Shown: positions 1 through 5,513 of the stretch, piece by piece
How positions within the stretch are numbered: the stretch's first letter is position 1
Layout: each line of letters starts with the position of its first letter
NCBI GenBank assembly: GCA_005878685.1
Contig: VBLN01000129.1
Span: 502-7,023 of the forward strand
Origin: Deltaproteobacteria bacterium
GTDB taxonomy: Bacteria > Desulfobacterota > Binatia > UBA9968
Direction of reading: 5' to 3'
Length of the DNA stretch: 6,522 nucleotides
Notes under the pieces: model-generated
Told to the model about the DNA's origin: nothing
Seen by the model: only the letters and a program-made list of their open reading frames with translations
The model's database searches: none
Position numbers and translations under genes: made by a program

Positions 1-1
1 G

Positions 2-514
2 CAGGAGCATTATCTAGCCCGAAGGGCGGGGAAAAAAAGAGCCTCTTATTCAATCATAGGGTTTCATTCTATTCCGTTCCCTTCAGCCTCTCTTAAGCGG
101 CGCGTCATCTTTGAAAAGGCCGGATGCTTCGATGTCTCCTTCTATCAAGGCGGGGAAGACGTAGTTCTATGGGCGAAAATGTATCGGTTAGCAAACTTTC
201 TCTGGATTCCTCAGTCGCTCGCTCAACGGCGAATGCAGCGGCGCCAGGTAAGCCACATGAAGGAAAGGCGTCTCGAGGCGGATCTCATGGCCTCCAATAA
301 GCTTTGGACCCTATTCGCTGAAGAACCGGACCGACAGACAGATCTCCTTGTCACTTACGGCCGCATTTGGTCTCGGGAGGGACAGCGCTTGGTTAGAGGG
401 GGGAAGCTTAAGTCAGCAAGAGAATGTTTCCGACGCTCGCATCGTTATTATCCCTTCTATATTCGCAATTATATCAGATGGATCAGATCCTATTTTCATC
501 GTTCGGCAGAATGA
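2..514 (+). CDS. GT2-family glycosyltransferase, C-terminal part (5' truncated by window edge)
   Basis: The frame is open from base 2 to a TGA at 512-514, giving 170 visible residues; the true start lies left of the window, and the first internal ATG is at 179. Visible residues 25-60 fit the end of a GT-A catalytic domain of bacterial GT2 enzymes: a PSASLKRRVIFEKAGCFD stretch (the usual 'R..vfe.vG.FDe' element), then GGEDVVLW, matching the '(Q/G)ED.dLw.R' motif that follows the acceptor site and includes the likely catalytic base (D53). The tail (about residues 100-170) is basic and helical, with a TPR-like segment (GKLKSARECF...YYPFY), often seen at the C-terminus of these enzymes. The nucleotide-binding and DxD parts are outside the window, so donor and acceptor cannot be inferred. 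It is convergent with the minus-strand operon and overlaps its last gene by 19 bases. The family call is fairly secure; the sugar is unknown. Confidence 0.8.
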   Translation, partial: QEHYLARRAGKKRASYSIIGFHSIPFPSASLKRRVIFEKAGCFDVSFYQGGEDVVLWAKMYRLANFLWIPQSLAQRRMQRRQVSHMKERRLEADLMASNKLWTLFAEEPDRQTDLLVTYGRIWSREGQRLVRGGKLKSARECFRRSHRYYPFYIRNYIRWIRSYFHRSAE

Positions 515-1515
515 TTCTTTCTCAAAATCGCCACCATCACATCTCCAAGTCGGATTTGATCTATCATAAAGAAAAAAGGTTTGAGCGTTCGCCGGATCAG
601 TTTGTTCCTGGGCCAGTTGATGCGCCGCAGCCAGAGAGGCCATCGATCACCCTTCTCTTCCAGCAGGTACTTCACGCTCCTCACAAAGTTAAAAGCGCCG
701 GAACTAAAGCGGAGCTTGACGATGTCGAAACCCGTCGCATCGCAGAGAAACTTAAGGGCACTCGGGCTATAGGAGATCACGTGCCGCGGCGTGTCTAATG
801 AATACCACTCCTTGCCAAAAAGCCAGAAGTTCAAGCTGCGGGTATTCGGCACAGTCACATAAACAAGCCCATCCGGCTTCAGAATTCTGCTGATCTCGCG
901 CAAAGTTCCCTGTGGATCCGTAAGGTGCTCCAGCACGTGGCTGAGACGAATTGCATCGAAAAAGCTCTCCGGGAAGCTAGCCCCTTGAAGCTCGCCTTGG
1001 CATACGTTCACTCCCAAGGATTGAGCTTGGAGCGCTCCCGCGGGGCTTGGTTCGACCCCATAAACATTCCAGCCCAACTGTTTGAGCCGATACAAATACG
1101 ATCCTCCGCCGCATCCGACGTCGAGAAATTTCCCTTCACCATGGTAACGGACAGCATTACGGGCCATCGCAAAAGAGAGGACAAAGGCCGCCGCCTTCTT
1201 TAACCCTCCATCCCTGCCTCTTCGAGCGTGCGGATAGCCGTAGTAGTTCTCCAAAACAAAACGTCGGAGACCACTGCGGTTCCTTTTTTCCAGCGACCTG
1301 GAGACGCGATACCTGCCATAATGCTCCGGATAGTAAGGAGCCAACTGCTCGGGGGTGAGCCACGGGTCAATAAAAAGAGCACGACAGCGGCGACAACCAA
1401 AGATCGTAAATCTTCCCGGAAGATCGTGCACCCGATCACGGCTCTCAAGGAGGCGAGTAGCCTCATCTCCATCACAGAGAGGACATCTCGCTATCACAAA
1501 CAGTCCCGGATACAA
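496..1515 (-). CDS. SAM-dependent methyltransferase with N-terminal Cys4 zinc-ribbon-like segment
   Basis: A 339-residue class I methyltransferase (Methyltransf_11/23 type), last gene of the leftward operon. The N-terminus carries two CxxC pairs (C11/C14 in CPLC, C41/C44 in CRRC), a likely zinc-binding knuckle common in methyltransferases of surface-polysaccharide loci. Next comes a 'P.L...YY...Y..Y' segment (about 51-69). The Rossmann core has motif I FLDVGCGGGSYLYRL (130-144), the acidic ribose-binding residue E155 in YGVEPSP, and motif RLSHVLEHLTDP followed by EISRILKPDGLVYVTVPN. The likely role is methylation of a sugar hydroxyl, but the substrate is not predictable. The start is uncertain: no ATG lies upstream of the CPLC motif before the in-frame TAG at 1543-1545, leaving TTG at 1515 or GTG at 1497 (weak GGGA before it). 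A strong SD at 1547-1553 is too far from both. The 3' end overlaps the convergent glycosyltransferase by 19 bases. Confidence 0.88.
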   Translation of the reverse strand: MYPGLFVIARCPLCDGDEATRLLESRDRVHDLPGRFTIFGCRRCRALFIDPWLTPEQLAPYYPEHYGRYRVSRSLEKRNRSGLRRFVLENYYGYPHARRGRDGGLKKAAAFVLSFAMARNAVRYHGEGKFLDVGCGGGSYLYRLKQLGWNVYGVEPSPAGALQAQSLGVNVCQGELQGASFPESFFDAIRLSHVLEHLTDPQGTLREISRILKPDGLVYVTVPNTRSLNFWLFGKEWYSLDTPRHVISYSPSALKFLCDATGFDIVKLRFSSGAFNFVRSVKYLLEEKGDRWPLWLRRINWPRNKLIRRTLKPFFFMIDQIRLGDVMVAILRKNHSAER

Positions 1516-1546
1516 ATGAGCGCCGCTTAGAAAAACCCAAAGCTAA

Positions 1547-1553
1547 CTCCTCT
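1547..1553 (-). promoter_or_regulatory. Shine-Dalgarno-like AGAGGAG without a properly placed in-frame start
   Basis: On the minus strand AGAGGAG is one of the better ribosome-binding matches in the window. It ends 6 bases before a TTG at 1540-1538, but that TTG opens a different frame from the downstream methyltransferase and yields only 22 codons, ending in TGA at 1472-1474. In the methyltransferase frame the next usable starts (TTG 1515, GTG 1497) are 31 or more bases away. It may be a chance match, a leader peptide signal, or a trace of an indel. Confidence 0.3.
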
Positions 1554-1611
1554 GCCGCTGCTAAAGTCGATAGGCACCCTCCAGGTCGTCAAAATAAACC
1601 CATAAAAGATG

Positions 1612-1627
1612 CCTAGGAAACCCTAGG
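1612..1627 (-). terminator. Small CCTAGG hairpin over a stop codon; weak terminator or attenuator candidate
   Basis: Two CCTAGG copies (1622-1627 and 1612-1617) are separated by four bases and can pair as a 6-bp stem with a GTTT loop on the minus-strand transcript. The stop codon TAG of the upstream methyltransferase (1613-1615) lies in the 3' arm. After the stem comes CATCTTTT, a short U-run four bases away. The stem is short and the U-tract poor, so it is at best a partial terminator between the two methyltransferase genes. Each CCTAGG is itself palindromic, which raises the chance of coincidence. Confidence 0.25.
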
Positions 1628-2308
1628 TGAAAGTCCTGGTCTCGCTTTGAGGACAAATTGATAGGCGAACATTGTCTTCCAAATCCTGACCAACGAATAG
1701 TGAGCTTCATGGAACGGAATAAAAATCCCTCTCTCGGTCACAGGAAAAACCAGCTGGATCGGCAGCGGAGCCGCCGTAATCTCAATGATCTGGCATCCGA
1801 CACCCTGCAACAGCGCTCGCGAGCTCCGCAGAGTGAAAAAACGCAAGTGACTCCTATCAAGGATACCTCTTTCCATGTAATCAAATCTCCCTATTAACAA
1901 GCTGAGACGGATGACGATGTTGGCGATGTTCGGCACCGACACAATCACGTGGCCAGTCTTCTTGAGGGCTGGAAGCGCACGTCGAACTACGGCGGTGGGA
2001 TCACGTACGTGTTCCAGCACATCAGCAAACAAGACACAATCAAACTCCTTCCGGAATGGGAACTCAAAACGCTCAATATCGGCCTCATAGAACCGGTCGT
2101 AGTGAGGTTTGGCTGCTTCGGCCCAGGCTCCATGGTTTTCAACTCCGACGACACAGTGTCCATTCTGTTTCAAGATCCTCCCGAGATAACCTGTCGAGGT
2201 TCCGACGTCTAGGATACTGAGCGCGCGCTTTTCCTCCGACAGCATCTTAAGCACCCAGTAGTGGCTGCTGTACTTAAAGGGTTTGAACGTGTAGCCTTCC
2301 GCATCCAT
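1613..2308 (-). CDS. Class I SAM-dependent methyltransferase (Methyltransf_23-like)
   Basis: A compact 231-residue methyltransferase without an N-terminal zinc motif. Visible motifs are SAM-binding motif I ILDVGTSTGYLGRIL (32-46, with GTSTG in place of the more usual GCGxG), acidic residue E57 in VVGVENHG, an acidic D77-I-E segment (motif II/III region), and CVLFADVLEHVRDP (91-104), followed by ALPALKKTGHVIVSVPN. The C-terminal half has GRFDYMERGILDRSHLRFFT, a stretch recurrent in methyltransferases found among glycosyltransferase genes. ATG at 2306-2308 is the natural start; it lies 11 bases after the stop of the preceding glycosyltransferase gene. The only SD-like AGGTGG ends 16 bases upstream, so translation probably depends on reinitiation after the upstream gene. 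It likely methylates a sugar or glycolipid intermediate in the cytoplasm; substrate and regiospecificity are unknown. Confidence 0.88.
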   Translation of the reverse strand: MDAEGYTFKPFKYSSHYWVLKMLSEEKRALSILDVGTSTGYLGRILKQNGHCVVGVENHGAWAEAAKPHYDRFYEADIERFEFPFRKEFDCVLFADVLEHVRDPTAVVRRALPALKKTGHVIVSVPNIANIVIRLSLLIGRFDYMERGILDRSHLRFFTLRSSRALLQGVGCQIIEITAAPLPIQLVFPVTERGIFIPFHEAHYSLVRIWKTMFAYQFVLKARPGLSPRVS

Positions 2309-2319
2309 ACCCGGCTGTT

Positions 2320-3102
2320 TCAGTCCACCTTTCTGTACCGGGAATTGAAAGACTCGAACTGCTTTGAGGCAACGAGAGACATTCGATGTAATAGATAACG
2401 CTCCAAGAGAATAAGAATATTCAGGCCATAGACCGTGCTCGCAACAAAGCTAGCGCTCGAGGCCTCCGCAAAATATCGAGTCGGGACTGAGACCTCCTTG
2501 ATCCGAAACCCTAAATGAACCGCTTGCACGAGCATTTCCTGGTCAAAGACGAAATTATCCGAATTCAGCAGGAAGGGGACCTCCTCTAAAACCCGCCGGC
2601 TATAGGCACGGTAGCCGGTATGATACTCTGAGAGTTTCAACCCGAGGACCAGATTTTCTATTCCAGTGAGAAATCTGTTGCCCAGATACTTCCACCATGG
2701 CATGCCTTGCTCCAACACGTTCCGGTACAGGAATCTCGACCCTAAAACCACGTCGCTTTCCCCTCCTTCTATCGGAGCCACGAGCTCCGGCAACAAGCTT
2801 GGATCATATTGATAATCCGGATGGAGCATCACGACAATGTCGGCTCCTGCCTTCACGGCTTCTGTATAACAGGTCTTCTGGTTCGCCCCGTAACCGAAAT
2901 TCCGCGCATGAACAAAGACCTCCAGCTTCAGCTCCTTGGCAATCTTCAATGTCTCATCAGTACTGCCGTCGTCCACCAAAATGACGTGATCCACCTTCTC
3001 CATGGGGATAGCGTCATAGGTAATCCTGAGCGTTTTGGCCGCATTGTAAGCGGGCATGACCACGATAACCTTTGGCCGTGCGAGGCTCTGATGTTGTGCC
3101 AC
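2320..3102 (-). CDS. DPM1-like GT2 glycosyltransferase (putative polyprenyl-phosphate sugar synthase)
   Basis: A 260-residue GT-A fold enzyme. The start is GTG at 3102-3100 with a good SD (AAGGGAG, 3110-3116) 7 bases upstream. Motifs: VVMPAYNAAKTL (14-25) opening the nucleotide-binding fold, VDDGSTDET (43-51), NFGYGANQ (68-75), MLHPDYQYDP (92-101) as the metal-binding region in place of a DADLQ-type motif, GSRF (121-124), SEYHTGYRAYSRR (158-170), and NSDNFVFDQEML (180-191) with an acidic pair of the catalytic region. It lacks the long membrane tail of DPM synthases such as GtrB/ArnC; only one hydrophobic stretch (VYGLNILILLERYLL) lies near the C-terminus, possibly a membrane-associated helix. 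By family knowledge it would transfer a sugar from a nucleotide sugar to polyprenyl phosphate or directly to a glycan. Its place directly after a GT-C transferase favours the lipid-carrier role, but this is inference. Confidence 0.88.
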   Translation of the reverse strand: MAQHQSLARPKVIVVMPAYNAAKTLRITYDAIPMEKVDHVILVDDGSTDETLKIAKELKLEVFVHARNFGYGANQKTCYTEAVKAGADIVVMLHPDYQYDPSLLPELVAPIEGGESDVVLGSRFLYRNVLEQGMPWWKYLGNRFLTGIENLVLGLKLSEYHTGYRAYSRRVLEEVPFLLNSDNFVFDQEMLVQAVHLGFRIKEVSVPTRYFAEASSASFVASTVYGLNILILLERYLLHRMSLVASKQFESFNSRYRKVD

Positions 3103-3109
3103 CTCCGGT

Positions 3110-3116
3110 CTCCCTT
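3110..3116 (-). promoter_or_regulatory. Ribosome-binding site deciding the GTG start at 3102
   Basis: AAGGGAG on the minus strand sits 7 bases before the GTG, and its first base is the last base of the upstream gene's TGA (3116-3118). This spacing supports the GTG as the start and suggests coupling to translation of the GT-C gene. Confidence 0.6.
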
Positions 3117-4648
3117 CAACCGATCCTATAGATCACTAGCCGATCTTTTCGCCATCCTCGGAATTCCCTTTCCAGGGCGAGGCCGTAGAGCGCGGGGTCT
3201 TGCGCGATCCTAGGAAAACGCTCCTGCCACAGGCTCAAGTCCGTTGCGAGATAATCGGCTTTGCGCCCGCGAAGGTAGTCGATCAGGCTCGCCTCCCGCA
3301 AGTCGCTCAAGGAAACCGTCTCTGCCTGCGCGTAAAAGCTGATCCGGTCATCGAATACCAAAACTCTGAACTCTCCCGAACGCTTGAGCCCCTTGAGATA
3401 CCTCCCGGCTTCGCGAACGTAGCCTTTTTCAGGCGAAACGGGCTTCAGGGTCTTCGGAATCGTAGCAGCAGCAAACAACACCACTCCCAGCGTCAGCAGA
3501 ATTCGTGAAACTCTCGGAGAAAAAGATCCTTTGAAATAGCCCCAACACCATAGAATTCCCAAAGCCGTCCATCCCAAAGAGATCGGCACAACCTGCACCG
3601 TATATCTCCGCTTCACGTAAACCAGAGTGAATGCGACAACGTAGAAAAATACAAAGCTAAGAAGAAGAAAATCCTTTCGCTCCCAGAGCCTCTCGCGAAA
3701 CACAAGGAACAACCCGATCAAAAGGAACGGCACATAAGAATAATGCAGCGCCTCAAAATAGGTGCCCACTGCGGGGAGAAGATCCATAGCCATCTTCTTG
3801 ACATAAAGGACAGGGTGATTTTTAACGAAATCGAGGAAGACGAAAGATTCAAGGGCGGCATCGCTTTGTAACTCCCCCCCGTCCAGAAGATCGGCTCCTT
3901 TCAGACTAATGGCCAGGGTAACGCCCGCTTTGCGGCTGATCGCTCCCCAGTGGCCGGTCTCCAAGCTGAGATATGAGATATAGGGCAGGGCGAAAAGACA
4001 AAATCCCAGCAGCAGAAGCGCACAACGTTGAAAAAGCCGCGAAAGTCTGGGCTCCCTTTTGATCCACCATTGCAGGCCAAGAACGGCAGGCACAATGCCG
4101 AGAAATCCTATCGCCTCGGGCCGCACGAGATACGCAAAGCCCGCTATCAAGCCGCCGTAGAAAAAGCGGCTATTCAATCCCCGCTGCATCCCCTGATGAA
4201 ACAAGACCAGAGCGATGGCTGAAAGGAAAACGAACGGGCTCTCGGTCCTCACATGGACCGAATACCTGGCGAGGTATGGACTGACAGCAGCGAGGAAGCA
4301 AGCCACCAGCGCTGTTCTCTCATCATAGACGTCACGGCAGAGGATATAGAGCGGAACCAGCAGGAGCACGCCGCCCAGCAAAGACCAGATCTGGCCCGAG
4401 AACTCCCAGTTACCTGTCAGCGGGTAGAGCAAGGCGATGAGCAGCGGATAGCCGGGAGGATAGACCGAGGACAAGCCGGCGGAAATCCTTCCGGCCAAAA
4501 AATCCTTGGCGGCGGCAATGTAATGCACCCCATCGGAGCTGATGCAGTAGTAGTGCCATAAAAGGTAGAGGCGCACCGTCGCGCTCAGTAAAATCGCTAA
4601 CGCAAGAAGAGCGGATGCTTTCCTGAAATTCCCCAGATTAGAATCCAT
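3116..4648 (-). CDS. Polytopic GT39/ArnT-like (PMT_2) GT-C glycosyltransferase
   Basis: A membrane glycosyltransferase of 510 residues from the chosen start. The frame is open further, to 4810, but that extension is basic, lacks a membrane signature and lies inside the kinase gene. ATG at 4648 has AGAGG 8 bases upstream and is followed by a short N-terminus and a first membrane helix (about 11-31). Family features: D39 in the first periplasmic loop (SSDGVHYIAAAKDFLAG), where many relatives have D-E; SVYPPGYPLLIALLYPL (61-77); several helices; HVRTESPFVF (132-141); and LVRPEAI (174-180). Further helices follow to about residue 430, then a soluble C-terminal domain of about 90 residues. Members use a polyprenyl-phosphate sugar as donor on the periplasmic side of the inner membrane. 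The acceptor here is unknown; an LPS core or glycolipid is inferred from the neighbours. A run of seven G (3874-3880) lies within the coding sequence near residue 257. Confidence 0.88.
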   Translation of the reverse strand: MDSNLGNFRKASALLALAILLSATVRLYLLWHYYCISSDGVHYIAAAKDFLAGRISAGLSSVYPPGYPLLIALLYPLTGNWEFSGQIWSLLGGVLLLVPLYILCRDVYDERTALVACFLAAVSPYLARYSVHVRTESPFVFLSAIALVLFHQGMQRGLNSRFFYGGLIAGFAYLVRPEAIGFLGIVPAVLGLQWWIKREPRLSRLFQRCALLLLGFCLFALPYISYLSLETGHWGAISRKAGVTLAISLKGADLLDGGELQSDAALESFVFLDFVKNHPVLYVKKMAMDLLPAVGTYFEALHYSYVPFLLIGLFLVFRERLWERKDFLLLSFVFFYVVAFTLVYVKRRYTVQVVPISLGWTALGILWCWGYFKGSFSPRVSRILLTLGVVLFAAATIPKTLKPVSPEKGYVREAGRYLKGLKRSGEFRVLVFDDRISFYAQAETVSLSDLREASLIDYLRGRKADYLATDLSLWQERFPRIAQDPALYGLALEREFRGWRKDRLVIYRIG

Positions 4649-5513
4649 GCGCTTCGCCTCTTTCGCCGGCAGCCGACAGGACGGAGCGCCGATCTCTGCG
4701 CTGGCTCTCCTCCAGCACTTTCCGGATCCACCTCCTCTTTTCTTTCCGGTCGTGAAAAATCGATTCGAGATAGCACTTGAGGAAAAAATGTTTGTCGATC
4801 TTACGCACAAACCTCCCCAACGTTCGGTTCAGCTGCATCAGATTCTTGACCTTGCGCCTTGCGCTGAGCCTCCGGAAGCGACGAATTCCCTCCAGATCCA
4901 AGAGATAGAAAGATTCAGACTCACCCCCACGATCGGCTCGAACCAGGATATTAGCATCCTTGAGGTCATTGTGGTAAATATTAACTCGATGGAGTGACCG
5001 AAAGAGATTTGCAAGTCTCTTCAGAAAGCCTCGCCGCCGCCGAAATCCGTTGCCGCCTGCCAGAGCAAGCATTTCTTTACACCAATAGTCATCTGCCGTT
5101 ACGGCCCCTGGAACCTCCTCGGAAAGGTAGAAACTCTTAGTCAACATTCCCCAAGAACGACATTCGGCGGCCGCAATGGGCTGTCCCGTGTGAAAGCCAG
5201 CGTGCAGCAAGGTCTCAGCACCGACCCAAGAGCGCAAAGCAGCCGACCGCCCAAACAATGAGCCTACTTGATACCGCCAGGAAAACACGTTGTAGCGCTT
5301 TACATAGACGCTTCTACTCTTGCCGCCGATCTCTATCGCCAGCCGGCCCACTTTGATTTTTCTCTCGTCCTTAATCACCTCGCAGGCAGGCGAAGATAGA
5401 AGAAAATCGGGGTCCGCCAACAAATCAAGCTCCGATTCTTTGCTAACTTCTTGGATGACCCAAAGCAAGCACGGGCTCTTTCTAAAAACGAGCGAATTAG
5501 GAAGGCTATCCAC
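4638..5513 (-). CDS. WaaP/InaA-family lipopolysaccharide kinase (Kdo/heptose kinase-like)
   Basis: A 291-residue protein with the atypical protein-kinase-like fold of the LPS kinase family (PF06293). Visible catalytic elements in order: VYVKRYN with the ATP-binding lysine K72; RSWVGAETLLHAGFHTGQP (94-112) including E100, matching the family's 'a..E...L...Gi.t..P'; MLTKSFYLSEEVPG (123-136); the catalytic loop YHNDLKDANILV (180-191) with H181, D183, K185 and N188; and the metal-binding LLDLEG (204-209) with D206 in the DFG position. Relatives phosphorylate heptose or Kdo of the LPS inner core in the cytoplasm; the exact sugar cannot be told. The C-terminus is rich in Arg/Lys, consistent with membrane-surface association. 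The start is GTG at 5513, overlapping the upstream glycosyltransferase by 8 bases, with only a weak SD; a later TTG start is possible. The waaG-waaP-like order resembles the enterobacterial waa cluster. Confidence 0.87.
   Translation of the reverse strand: MDSLPNSLVFRKSPCLLWVIQEVSKESELDLLADPDFLLSSPACEVIKDERKIKVGRLAIEIGGKSRSVYVKRYNVFSWRYQVGSLFGRSAALRSWVGAETLLHAGFHTGQPIAAAECRSWGMLTKSFYLSEEVPGAVTADDYWCKEMLALAGGNGFRRRRGFLKRLANLFRSLHRVNIYHNDLKDANILVRADRGGESESFYLLDLEGIRRFRRLSARRKVKNLMQLNRTLGRFVRKIDKHFFLKCYLESIFHDRKEKRRWIRKVLEESQRRDRRSVLSAAGERGEAHGF
4657..4661 (-). promoter_or_regulatory. Ribosome-binding site deciding the ATG start at 4648
   Basis: AGAGG on the minus strand ends 8 bases before the ATG at 4648-4646 and lies within the 3' end of the kinase gene. 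It supports a start at 4648 rather than the longer open frame to 4810. Confidence 0.55.

Noticed and set aside
179..514. Stand-alone 111-residue plus-strand gene starting at ATG 179
   Set aside because: The frame is open back to base 2 and encodes GT2 motifs including the ED motif upstream of this ATG, so it is the tail of a larger gene.
424..798. Plus-strand 124-codon open frame
   Set aside because: It has no family resemblance or SD and is antisense to the methyltransferase and out of frame with the glycosyltransferase; a coding shadow.
1567..1592. Possible promoter (TTGACG and TATCGA, minus strand) ahead of the last methyltransferase
   Set aside because: The spacer is only 14 bases and the -10 match is weak; no better -10 lies at 16-18 bases.
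2809..3213. Plus-strand 134-codon open frame opposite the GT2 and GT-C genes
   Set aside because: It spans two well-supported minus-strand genes and their junction, with a composition typical of antisense shadows and no recognisable domain.
4649..4810. 54-codon N-terminal extension of the GT-C transferase frame
   Set aside because: It lies wholly within the kinase gene, is Ser/Arg/Lys-rich with no membrane or family signature, and an ATG with a good SD sits at 4648 just before the first membrane helix.
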